Part shown: positions 35,866 to 46,440 of the stretch, piece by piece
Layout of the letters: the number at the start of each line of letters is the position of its first letter
How positions within the stretch are numbered: the stretch's first letter is position 1
Assembly: GCF_016808335.1 (NCBI RefSeq)
Contig: NC_053149.1
Location: 56,907,922 to 56,971,921, forward strand
Length of the DNA: 64,000 nucleotides
Origin: Panicum virgatum
Lineage: Eukaryota; Streptophyta; Magnoliopsida; Poales; Poaceae
Reading direction: 5' to 3'
Program-made: the position numbers and the translations under genes
Notes under the pieces: generated by a model
Told to the model about the DNA's origin: nothing
Database searches by the model: none
Seen by the model: only the letters and a program-made list of their open reading frames with translations

Positions 35866-38800
35866 CTAAGATCCTCCAATTGGTCCATCAGTGGATTCTG
35901 ATTGTTCATCACCAATGTCAACTGATGAAATAGATGCAGCCAATTCATCAGCCGAATCAGTCTCCAGTTCAGGTTCTGTGGCATCTGCCAGTGCACTCAG
36001 CATGGTGACCACTTCAAATGTATCGTCCAGGTAGAATTTGGCTTTGCTTGGTTTTTGTCCGACAGTGCACGCAAACAGTGGTGTTCTTGGAGCAACCATA
36101 TTCCTCTTCATGATATCGGCAATGTTTTCAAACATGTCCTCATCGGACCTGTCATCACCAATACACAGTACGAAATCAGCCTGCTTTCCTCCCTCCTTCA
36201 TTGATGCAAGTATCCTCTCAGCAACTACTCCCTTGCTTACACCCTACAGATTAGCAAAACAAAAGGAATGAATCTTAAGTGAAGGTTGATCATGCAAGGT
36301 AAAAGCCATATGACATAACTCGAACTTCAATATTACAGAAGGTTAAGTACCTAAGGTCCCATAGGTGAAAAGGCAAACAAAAATGTGCTTTTCAGCAACA
36401 GCTACAAAGCACAAATACTAAAACCACAGAACAGTGTCACCAGATTGCTTCTTCAAAAGTTGTTTCGGAAAGCATTCCCACAACCAGATAGAAGCCAAAA
36501 CAGGACTAATGAGGTATTTTATAACTGAGTGGACCTAATAACCTAATAGTGAATAAAAATTATGCTAATATATTGTATCAGGAAAAAAGAACTGGGTGCT
36601 TAAAAATTGAAACTGATGATCATATCAACTGTGAGAAACACAAAGGTGCTAGCTAGTGGTCTACAGTTCATAATTACTTTATGTACACATAAAAAATAAA
36701 ATACCAAATGTGTTTTTCAAAGGCACAAATAATGGACTTATATGTGAAAAGGCACAGATCTTTCAAGAAAGATTTTGGGAAACTAATAGATGAACGAACC
36801 TGAGGCTTGACTTCAACAATGAACTGGCCACTTTTAACAGTGACTGGTTCATTTGCTAGTACACTTTCCAGGTGATCAAGCAATTCCTTTGCCTGTGATG
36901 ATCCAAAGCCTGGGTCAGCATCCTGATGGTGCCACACCAAAGCACTTTCCTTGGTCTCAATGGAGGATCCATCAGTTGCTTCTGTGTACAAATTCATCAC
37001 TGGCTTTGCCATTTCCATCCATCCAAAGTCCAAAGCCTGGGTGCAGGTTTGCCACTCTTCGTCTCTAGACCACCTACAACAAATTTCGAAATCTTATTTC
37101 AAAGACCCTTTCTAGTTTAGACATTCTTATAGCAGCTAGTTAAACCAATTACTGCTGCTAAATGAATAAAAAACAATAGCCTAAAATCGATTCATAACAT
37201 TCATGTTCATATGAGACCTTCAGGTTAAAGTAAAGTTAATATTCCAAGCGGTCCTAAAGATGCCAAATATAGAGGGCCAACTTAACCCCAAAAAAATTAA
37301 CAAATATTATCTTGACCAAAAGTTATTAAGGACAAAAAAAGCAACCGCCTCTATTATGGTTCTGAGGGACAGGAAAAAAAGGTTGTATATCACAAACTAA
37401 GTTCAATGTTACATTCAAGTAGTGAAGCCACTTAAAACCATAGCTGCTAACTAAGTTCAATGTTACATTCAAGTAGTGAAGCCACTTAAAACCATAGCTG
37501 CTAACTAAGTTCAATGTTTGGTAAGGATAGGTTGTATTGCTCTTACTATTTATAGAAAAGGCATAGTATCCAGCGGCCAGTACTTCACAAACAAGTATCA
37601 ATTGTGCAAAAATGGAAAAGAACATACCTTAAGAAGTAACCATGTTCAGCTGCAATCCCCAGCTTTGGACATGAGGCAAACCACTCTCCCAACGTATCCT
37701 TGTCTCGCCCACTGACAAGAAAAACAATATTTCTCCTATCTGAGCAAAGGGTATTGATAATACTGACTACTTCTGGGCTAGGTGGCTTATTGATGGAAGT
37801 CTGAGGAACCAAAGTTCCATCATAGTCAAGCAAAATAGCCCTGCTCTCCGAAATTTCATAAGCATTAACAATTGAATCTATGTTAAGCTTTGTGAAATGA
37901 GGGTCCAAGGCCACCACCCTGAAACCGAAACCCAACCCTATGCCCCAACAAGTCCTCCTAAAGTGGTCCTTACAAGCCCTTTCCAAGTCTTGGATGAAGC
38001 TCCTTGACCAGTAAGCAACATCATGGCTGCTGACATAACGGTAATGCTTCTCATGCCTCAATTGTTTTTCCTGTTCAGGCATTGAAATGGCCTCATTCAT
38101 CCCCTCTGCGGTTGCCTCTATATTCCATGGGTTAACCCGAATAGCACCACTCAGCGAAGGTGAGCACCCTATAAACTCTGACACAACCAGCATGCTCTTC
38201 TTTGGCCCACTCACCTCTGATATGGACTCGGATCCTGGGGCACCCTGCCTACAGACAATGTATTCATATGGTGTCAAGTTCATCCCATCCCTCACAGCAG
38301 TCACCACAACACATTCTGCTATTGTATAATAGGCAATCTTCTCAACACTTGACACATCACGATCAATGAAAACAACAGGGCTATACCCTGACTGGCCAAA
38401 GTCCCCATTAATCCTCCGGCAGCTCTCCTCAATCTCAGCCTGGATGGTTTCAAGATCCTTACCCTTCCCACGGGCTGGGTTAGCAATCTGCACTAATACT
38501 GCTCGGCCCTGCCACTTGGGATGGGTCCTCAGCATATTCTCAAAGGCAAGAAGCTTCAAATTGATCCCCTTGAAGATATCCATATCATCCACACCAAGCA
38601 AGACAGTTTTCCCCTCAAATTGCTGTTGAAGCTCGGAAAGCCTCCATTCCCTGTCAGGCAAGCGCAGACCTGACTGCAATTGAGCCATATGAATTCCCAC
38701 TGGCATGATTTTGATCCCAACAGTGCGGCCAAAGTAATCCAATCCAATGTACCCACGCTTTGACTGGTATTCAATTCCCAGCATTCTACTGCAACACGAG

Positions 38801-39693
38801 AGAAAGTGCCTGGCGTAATCAAAAGTGTGAAACCCAATGAGGTCACAATTAAGCAGGGCCTTCAATATCTCCTCACGAACAGGGAGGGTGCGGTAGATCT
38901 CTGACGAGGGGAAGGGGCTGTGGAGGAAGAATCCGATGCGGAGGCGGTTGAACCGGCGGCGGAGGAAGGTAGGCAGCGCCATGAGGTGGTAGTCATGAAC
39001 CCAGACGTAGTCGTCCTCCGGGTTGATAACCTCAACGACCTTCTCGAAGAAGAACTTGTTAGCGAGCACGTACGCCTCCCAAGCGCTACGGTCGAATCTG
39101 CCGTTGCCGGGCGACGAAGAGGTGGTTGCGTCGGACGCGGATGATGAAAAGGGGAGCATGTAGTGGAACAGAGGCCAGAGTTGGCGCTTGCAGAAGCCGT
39201 GGTAGAAGCGGTCGTTGAGGTGGTCGGGGAGGAACACCGGCGCACAGCGGAATCGATCGAGCAGCGCCTGCGACACCTCGTCCTGCTCGGCTATGGGAAC
39301 GTCGGCGCGGAGGAAGCCGACAAAGAGCACCTCCATCTCGTCGGGAATGCCGTCGCGGAGCTGGAGGAGCAGCGAGTCCTCGTCCCAGGAGAAGGACCAT
39401 CCTCGGCCGTCGGGCCGCCGCCGCGCGACGACGGGCAGCTGGTTGGAGACGACGATCATCCGGTCGACCGCCACCGACGAGGGCGCGTCGGAGGCGACGC
39501 TGTTGGTCGCCGCGGGCTCCGACTCGTCCTCGCCGTCGAGCTCCGACAGCGTCCCCGGCACGGTCATCACCCGCGACATCCGCTTCAGCCCGAACGACCC
39601 TTGCCTCCGCCGCGCCCCGCCGCCGGCCAGGCCCAGCGCCGCGAAGTTGCCCTCCGCGAGATCGAGTAGGTTGGTATACGACCGCGACATCAT
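35866..39693 (-). CDS. TPS: Class II trehalose-phosphate synthase/phosphatase-like protein
   Basis: Three exons on the minus strand (39693-37628, 37073-36800, 36243-35866) join in phase to 905 residues. The start is taken at MMSRSYTNLLDLA, the conserved beginning of plant class II TPS proteins. The GT20 synthase-like domain spans about residues 75-560: VSNQLPVV, WVHDYHLMALP, FFLHSPFPSSEIYR, GVDDMDIFKGI, VVFIDRDVSS. The phosphatase-like HAD domain follows, with LDYDGTLVP (622-630) and GDDRSDEDMF (809-818). Most class II members lack clear synthase or phosphatase activity and are thought to signal sugar status, often with SnRK1. Whether this copy is catalytic cannot be read here. It has the typical structure of one very long first exon. 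Confidence 0.95.
37395..37518. repeat. 54-bp tandem repeat in TPS intron 1
   Basis: Units starting AACTAAGTTCAATGTT begin at 37395, 37449 and 37503: two full identical units plus a partial third. They lie inside the first intron (37074-37627) and touch neither splice site. Confidence 0.88.
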
Positions 39694-39779
39694 GGCTGAA
39701 ACACCGAGCAGAATAGCAGATGAAAGAGAAAGCTTCGCGCGAGAGGTGATCAAACCCTAGCTAGCCCTTCCGATCCACG

Positions 39780-39960
39780 GGGCGGAGGGTTTCACCAAAC
39801 CCTAGTAGGCGGATGAAGCGGAGGAGTTCGGTGTTCCGCTTTGATCTGATCTGAGGGAGGCGGCGAGGGAGGGAGGTGGTGGGTTCGCGTCTTCGCTACC
39901 GGAGGCGAGGCGAGGAGAGACAGAGAGAGGGAGAGAGGGGTAGGGGAGAGGAAGGCAAGG
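39780..39960 (-). promoter_or_regulatory. CT-rich 5' leader of the TPS gene
   Basis: Just upstream of the start codon the minus strand reads as a CT/CCT-rich tract (plus-strand GAGAGA runs at about 39915-39950). Such tracts are common in grass 5' UTRs and GAGA-type promoters. The transcription start is not visible from sequence. Confidence 0.4.
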
Positions 39961-40449
39961 ACGCGCCCGTATATTCCACGGCGTGTTGGGCTCGGCGCGC
40001 GGGGCCTTTCCTGGACCACCTATCACTGACATGTTGACCCACATTCTGCCGGTGGGTTATGGATCCTTGGACCGCGCCTAGGGACGAAATGCCTCGGGAA
40101 AAGAGGATAAGGTTGCGCCCGCCCCCCTCCGGTGCCAGCTGGCGTCACGCGCCCCACCTTCTTCCGTAGGGCCCGCGGCCCCCCGCACCGGACCGTTCAG
40201 ATACGAGCAGTTCTGTTTGCTCCTGGTCGATGAACGGCTCGGATCAGCCTGGGGGGGTTGGTGGTTCGAACGGCCATGGGCGATGGGCCACTTCAAAGAA
40301 CCTGTTTGCCAAATCCATCAGTTCCGCGGGGTGCATTTGGAAGTTTCCCTCCCTCGTCTTTTCCGTGGCATACCGCCTAGAGGTGGGCGCCCTCCCGGCG
40401 GCGAGAAAAACGTGTCGCGTACAGGAACTGCCACGTCCGCGTGCTCGCG

Positions 40450-40457
40450 TGACGTCA
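40450..40457. promoter_or_regulatory. Palindromic TGACGTCA box upstream of TPS
   Basis: A perfect 8-bp bZIP-type C-box lies about 760 bp upstream of the TPS start codon. Class II TPS genes respond to sugar and stress signalling, where bZIP factors take part, so it is a plausible site. One occurrence alone is weak evidence. Confidence 0.3.
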
Positions 40458-40582
40458 GGTGTGACGACCGGGGAGCGACTCTTCCCCACGTCCCCCGGCC
40501 CCTGCTCTATCCAAGTCCAACCCCCCGCCTTTGTACCCTGCACGGAAATAAATCAAAATTTGTTTGCTCATCAGAAATTCTC

Positions 40583-40861
40583 TTCTTTTCTTTTTTTTGA
40601 GGGCAAATCATATTACTGCATCACACCATTACAATCCCTGATGGCGACCTCCCTTAACCAGTCTGGGAGAACACCAATCCAGGACAGCACCGGAGAAGAC
40701 ATTGAGGCCCTACGCGCGCACACATGTGCAGGCTCATTGCCTTCCCGGTTAATATGTGAACAAATAAAAGAAATAAAAGACAAGCTTAGCTCTCTAACTT
40801 CATGCCAAATGCCAGCAATAGTACTGCCAGAAATTGTCTTCTTTTCTGGAAGGAAGAAAGA
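40583..40861 (-). mobile_element. 5'-truncated LINE fragment with perfect target duplication
   Basis: The 279-bp insert is flanked by CATCAGAAATTCTC on both sides (40569-40582 and 40862-40875), a perfect 14-bp duplication. On the minus strand it ends in an A-rich tail (the plus strand starts with TTCTTTTCTTTTTTTT). It encodes the C-terminal RNase H part of a LINE ORF2 (SFISFICSHINREGNEPAHV). It is a dead-on-arrival L1-type copy. Confidence 0.88.
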
Positions 40862-40875
40862 CATCAGAAATTCTC

Positions 40876-41689
40876 CGATAATGTGCGGAGCGGATACTTT
40901 AAAGACGTCCAAGGCCAGTAAGTATACGATTCCGACGTGTCGGATTTCTTGCTTCGGATAACGACCCAACGATCCCGGCCATCGCGAAGATCTATCTGAT
41001 CCTGCGCTCCCGTCCCATCCGCAGTCCAAAAAGCCTCGTCCCGCATCCGCAGCCTGTAACTTCGATGCGGCATCATTTTCACCGCTTTGGTTTTTCTTCA
41101 GAGGAGAATAAATCGTTTTGGTGTTTGCGTTTGTCCTTTTCACCACCCAAACAGATGCATCCAAACTGTGGCCTGCCTTGCGCGCTCAGCCGGGTGCGGC
41201 GCACCAAATTCGCGACGCGCGATGGAACAAAGGACAGTCCATGTAATCCGGAGATAATCCAGGCAATTGACGCATAGACGGTGCTTAGCGGAGCAGTCCT
41301 AGGCTCCAGTCCACGATTGTTTGTTTTTTTTGTTTATTTAAGCCCGGAACTGATGCTGTCAAGAGACCCTCCAAACGAGGGGCTGGCTGCGGCTGCTGGT
41401 CCGGGACGACGACGGCCGCGACAGGATTTCCAAGGCGGAGGCTGGATCCGCGTCGTTCAGCGGAATCCCCCGGATTGGTGCGGTCCGCCTGGCTGGTCGC
41501 AACCCGGCAGGTCGGCAGCTCGATCCGTCGTCGTACGTGTTGACCGGGCGGGGCGGGGCGGGGCGCGGCCGCGCGGGAGCCGGAGGCCGCCTGGCGCCAC
41601 GGCTGGCTGACCAGAGACAGCAGCAGCACGTGGCGGCGGCGGCGCCAAGGCGTGCAGGCTGCTGTGCGCCTGCGTGCCGTGCGTGACGT
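40876..41689. other. Spacer, partly GC-rich, no gene recognised
   Basis: Single-copy-looking sequence with a GC-rich block at about 41380-41690. Overlapping short ORFs on both strands show no known motif and look like a compositional effect. Confidence 0.4.
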
Positions 41690-42016
41690 GGGTCCTGTTT
41701 GGTTTGATGAGCAGCACAAATAACACAAACTCTGATCAATAATTAGATATACTAAATAAAACAGTTTACGAAACTAACTCCACAATCTCTGCGTTACTTC
41801 GCGAAACGAATCTAATAAGGTCTTTGACCGCACGATTAGAAGATGATTACTGTAGCATCACTATAGCCAATTATTAATTAATTACTGTCATTAGATTCAT
41901 CGCGAAAAATTACACTCATCCATAAAAAAGTTTTGTAAATAAACTTCGTTTAGTGTTTCATGCATACAAGATTCTCTAGCAGCATAAGTTTGAATAGCAC
42001 GAAACAAACGGGACCC
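41690..42016. mobile_element. MITE with GGGTCC[T/C]GTTTG inverted ends
   Basis: Left end GGGTCCTGTTTGGTTT and right end AAACAAACGGGACCC are inverted repeats 327 bp apart. The interior has the TCTTTGACCGCACGATTAGA and TAGATTCATCGCGAAAAATT motifs shared with 43380-43470 and 61990-62110. Target duplication not resolved. Confidence 0.7.
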
Positions 42017-42112
42017 ACAGGCCACAGCACGGCCCGATAGCTGAGCTGCTGCGTCGGCGTAGGCACCGAGTCAGCCCACCCTCCCAACGATTAGAATCCA
42101 GGGGAGGATTAA

Positions 42113-42792
42113 GGGGCCGTTTAGTTTCTAAATCAAAAATTTTGAGTGTCACATCAATAGTTTGATTAGATGTTCAGATGGTTTTTCGGACACTAATTTA
42201 AAAATTAATTTCGGAACTCACCTGGAAACCGCGAGACGAATCTTTTAAGGTCTTTGACCGCATCATTAGGTACTGTAGCACTTATGACTAATCATACGCT
42301 AATTAGGCTCAAAAAATTCGTCTCGTCGTGTACATACAAATTGTGCAATTAGTTTTATTGTTTAACTACCGGCGCGTTTAGTTCCCAATTTTTTTTGGGA
42401 AATTTACTGTAGCACTTTTTCAATCGAAGATTAGGAGGACTAAACGTAATTCAATTATAAAACTAATTACATAGATGGACGGGAAATCGCGAGACGAATT
42501 TATTAAGCCTAATTAATCTGTCATTAGAGGTTGGTTACTGTAGCACACCATTGTCTAATCATTGCATAATTAGGTTCATTAGATTCGTCTCACGATTTTG
42601 CCCAGGGGTTGTGGAATGGGTTTTGCGAATTATCCACATTTAATATTCCAAATTAATGGTAAAACATTATAAGTTACTGTAGCGAATAAAAATTTTTGGG
42701 AACTAAACGGGCTCTACATTTAGTGTTTCATGCATGTGTCAAAAAGAAAGGCATAAATTTGGAAGCGAAAATTTTTGAGAACTAAACGCCCC
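42113..42792. mobile_element. Tourist-like MITE (outer), TAA target duplication
   Basis: Ends GGGGCCGTTTAGTTTC and its inverse (GAACTAAACGCCCC) are flanked by TAA on both sides (42110-42112, 42793-42795). A 3-bp TAA duplication fits PIF/Harbinger (Tourist) elements. Without the inner MITE the element is about 335 bp. Confidence 0.78.
42369..42713. mobile_element. Second Tourist-like MITE nested inside the first
   Basis: The 345-bp insert has inverted ends (GCGTTTAGTTCCCAA left, GGGAACTAAACG right) and CTA on both sides (42366-42368, 42714-42716). Removing it restores a continuous outer element (TTTAACTA then CATTTAGTGTTTCATG). The two belong to related but distinct subfamilies. Confidence 0.75.
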
Positions 42793-43229
42793 TAAAAGAA
42801 AAAAACAGGCGCCCGTCTCGATGTGCGGCTTGCATGCAAAGCATTTCAAAGCTGTCTTATCCTGTTCTCTGCGTGGACGCCAGGTCGGACGGGTAAGTCG
42901 GGACCGCACGGCGCGCGCGGTGCGTGGTCCGGCCGGGCAGCCGCCAGCCGAGCGCCGCCGGCGACTGCGGGGCCGGTCTCCGTGCCCGCAAAGCTGTACT
43001 CCGGGTACTCCGGTCGACCACAGGTGCAGCTAGTACGCGTACTAACTGTTAGTTTGCGAGTAAAATATCTGGCTCACATGATCACGTACTCACGTGCACG
43101 CCAACAGGTGAGCCCGGCCCTGCCAGGCTGCCAAGAGCCCAAGAAGTCTGATCTGAAGGTTTTGCAAACCGAGAGAGACAGTAAACAAAATTCGAGGAAC
43201 ACAGTCTGATTTGAAGTGATTGCGCGGTT

Positions 43230-43560
43230 TTAAAATGTTTTAGAGGCCAATCGGTTTGCATGGATATTTGGTTTGTGCTGTGCTAGTGAATAATGATTGT
43301 TTGACCGCTAATTACGGTGTCAAAACAAAGCCAGTTTACAAAATGAACTTTAGAACCCCTGCGCTAGTGACCATGAAAAATCTAATGAGTACTTTGACCG
43401 CGCGATTAGAGAATTGTTACGGTAGTATCACTGCGCTAGTCGTTAGATTCGTCGCGAAAAATTACACTCATCCCTAAAAAAAATTAAATAGATTTTATTT
43501 GATCTTTCATGCGGAGACTAGAAGAGACGCGCTAGGATCCTAGGGCGCCGAACCAAACAA
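43230..43560. mobile_element. Degenerate MITE remnant
   Basis: Contains TTTGACCGCGCGATTAGA and TTAGATTCGTCGCGAAAAATT, the same core as the MITE at 41690, and loose ends near TTTTAGAGGCCAATCGG and CGAACCAAACAAAG. It is too diverged to fix ends. Confidence 0.5.
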
Positions 43561-44250
43561 AGCCACTGCAGCTGATCCGGATCCTGTTTCATCAGATGAG
43601 GAGATTCCACTTGCGCGTAACCGAAAGGCCGCCGTGCCGCCGGCTTGTCCAGATAAGTTGCACGCGAGCTTTTTTCTAAAAAAAAGCCATGCTTTTTCTA
43701 GTAACAACAAAGATACCAGTAAAGTCGTCTACGTCCCCCGGGCAAAAGAATGCGGTAATAAGAAAATGGAAATGGAGCAAGCAGCCTAGCTCGGCTGCAC
43801 TTTGCCCAGGGGTTCTTAAAAAAAAACTTTGCCCAGGGCATATCCCCAGATTTTATGTGGATATGAGCGTGTCACGCTTTTTGCATCCCCGGCCCGCCGC
43901 TGCCTCCTGGCATGATGATGAACTTGCAGCCAAAGGCAACTTTCAGCATCGAACTGCCTGCAGTCAAACTCTAGCGCTCTTCATGTGCTGCTTGGGTGGA
44001 ACCAAATAGGTAAAGGGTCCTCACTCGAATATGATCCGGATGATTGCTCGATCCCCATTAGATCATTCCATAGGCATACTTTTGCGGTTTGTCATTGGCC
44101 GTGTTTGAATTCAAAGGCTAGAGCTAATTAGATCCAATAGTCCTCTAATAAAATAGCTCTTGACATGTTTAGATCCAATAGCTATTTAGCCTTTAAAGCA
44201 TATTTTCCCAATTATTGGAGCCCTATTACCTCTCTTGCTATAGTGGGCGT
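43561..44250. other. Spacer before the 3' LTR of the second gypsy element
   Basis: No gene recognised. AATAGCTCTTGACATG and nearby repeats of AGATCCAATAG around 44120-44190 hint at another old transposon end starting GGCCGTGTTTGAATT, but no partner end was found. Confidence 0.35.
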
Positions 44251-44763
44251 TGTCTGACCCGGTCACAGCCACTGTGCGGAGTAGAGGCCTGACGTCGTCT
44301 GACCCGGGAGTTGTGGAGGAGTGGTTGGCATTTAATGCCTCCGTACGACGAGCGGGCGAGCGGAAGGGCCGTTTGTCCTTTCCGTCGAGGGGTGGCCTCG
44401 AGCAAGGCGGAGATGATCCGCTCCTCCGAGGGTAGGCTCCCCACCCTCGAGCGAGGCGGAGTCAGTCTGCTCTCTCGAGGGTAGGCTCGCTACCCTCAAG
44501 CGAGGCGGAGATGCGGGGCGCCCTCGAGGGTCTCGGCGGGAGGTCCTCGAGCGAGGCGGAGATTGCCCCACGAGTTCGAGGGGGTGCGGATGGGCCGTAC
44601 TGTGTACTTGGACCGTGGATTGGGCTTCTTTGAATCCTTTCCTTTCCTTTGGATTTTAGGGAGGCTTGTAGGCCTTCGTGGGCCCGATGGCCTGGCATGT
44701 GTTTTGCGTTTTAGGGGTGATTTAGTCCCCTGGTTATGTTGCCCCTAATCATGGTACCCGGCA
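44251..44763 (-). repeat. 3' LTR of the second gypsy element, internally deleted
   Basis: It matches 58008-58500 closely, including the CTCGAGCGAGGCGGAG repeats. The bulk of the LTR (corresponding to about 57175-57995) is missing. The first bases TGTCTGACCCGG may be the true LTR tip fused to the distal part by deletion, or the tip may be lost entirely. Confidence 0.75.
44395..44565. repeat. Minisatellite-like CCTCGAGCGAGGCGGAG repeats in the LTR
   Basis: Four to five imperfect units with the core CTCGAG.GAGGCGGAG recur at 20-60 bp intervals, and again in the other LTR at 58130-58305. The units contain a XhoI-like palindrome, so the tract can fold on itself. Confidence 0.6.
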
Positions 44764-46253
44764 GTAGTCCCCGAGCCTTTGTGGGGATGAGCATCAGCCC
44801 TGCAGAGGCTTGACCCCTCGAGGGCGTGACTCGGGCGCTGACCGTGGGTATCTTAGTCTACCTGGCGGGGGCGCGACGGTGCTCCGGAGAGCATTGTCGA
44901 AGGAGATTGATCCAGGGTAGGGGTTTCTCGTTGGAGAAGCAATGAGGAGGCCACTCCGACTTGTCAATGCAGATCATAGTCGCCTCGAGCACCATGGCTT
45001 AGCCGCTGGGGATGTCGCCGTTGTGCTGATGAGGGCATTTGAACTGTCCTGTGGATGATTTGATCCTTGAATGTGTGAAGCTTTCTCCATGGGGGCGCGT
45101 CAGCGCACCCGCAGGTGTAGCCCCCGAGGCATTGGAGGAGTGCTAGCACTCGTCCAAGGGCTATATGTGTTGCCTTGCATATTTGATTGACTGGAGTAGT
45201 TGTTCAGCGTCTTTTTCAGTCGGCCTCGGCGTTCCTTTCAGCCGGCCTCGGCATTTTTCATGCTGGCGCAGTGACTCGTGGTCCTGTTGAACCATCTGGC
45301 AGGCGCGCGCGTTAAGAGCGGGGGGTTTGGTTAAACACGTGAAACTTCACAATCGATGGTTATCGATCCATTCGAGGGTGCGGCCCGAGCCGCAGCGTGC
45401 GAGGAGCCCCCGAGCCCTGGCCTGCGTGAAGGCGTTCAGGGGACCCTCGACTTTTATTACGACCCTCGTCGCCCTTCCGCAGGGAGGAGGGGTGAAGCGC
45501 ACCATGCTACCCATGCCTGGGCCGCGAGCTATGGCTGCTTCAGTGAGCTATTATCGGGTGGTTCAAGTGGACGTCCGTGCCCCATTCGATAAGGGTCGGC
45601 TTGTGGTCCGTGGGCACGTCACATAGAGCGCTCGCAAAGGTTCGCTAGGCGGGGCTCGGACCCATTTGATAAGGTCCGAGGGCTCGATGCTCTCCCTCGA
45701 TGGGATCCCCCTGCTAGGCACCCTTGACTGGCCTTGAACACTGCGTTGGATGTCTCGAACTCCGCGTTCGAGGGTAGCTTATACGGCACATCCATGCAGT
45801 TCCTGACTCTGGCGATCTGGGGCGCCTGTCGAACCCTCAACGGACCAGGCTTCGAACCCCTGATCAGTAAGGCCTCGAAATTGGTTTCCTTCGACGGTAA
45901 GGAATCCTCGGGGGGGGGGGATATTCCGTGACGGTTCGCTAAAACAGCGCGGAGACGCTGGTTGTGCGCGCGGGTCTCCTGTAGTCGTGGGCGACGTGGC
46001 CCAATACGCGCGGGTTGTTCGGGCATGCCTTTTCAGGTGGCTGGCTTGGGTAAGCGGAGAGGCGTTGGCGGCAGCTGACAGATGGAAAAGTGCTACAGTC
46101 GTGCCACGCCCGTTGGTTACCGTATCGTAATTATTGCCAAGTGTGCGCGTGAGGGACTACGCGGTCGTGGGGCCCAGCAGTCAGTGATAGCAAAATCTAC
46201 CGCATTCAATGTGGTGGATTTGGGCTGCGGCGGCGAATCCGCCCGTCTTGATG

Positions 46254-46260
46254 GATAAAA
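46254..46260 (+). promoter_or_regulatory. TATA-like box of the antisense gene
   Basis: GATAAAA lies 181-187 bp upstream of the ATG at 46441 and is followed by a CT-rich leader. Antisense genes of Tat elements are known to have their own promoter. The assignment is inference. Confidence 0.35.
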
Positions 46261-46440
46261 GCGAGGAAGGGGGGATTGTTTGGGCTCACCTGGCCATTTT
46301 GCCTTCGTCTCCCCTGCCTTCTCCGCCTCCCTTGCATCCTAAGCCCAGAGTTGAGAGCGAGAGGAGGAAGAAGGAGAGAGCGAGAGCGCACCTTAGCCAT
46401 CGTAGAGCTTGCTTCCTCGCATTCCCGGCGGTTCGAAGCG

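Noticed and set aside
38087..39760. Plus-strand ORFs opposite the TPS gene
   Set aside because: Shadow frames of the long, GC-rich TPS exon; the minus-strand frame carries all GT20 and HAD motifs.
44225..44229. ATTAC matching the ATTAC after 58500 as a target duplication
   Set aside because: It lies 21 bp outside the apparent LTR start, and a 5-bp match in AT-rich sequence is easily chance.
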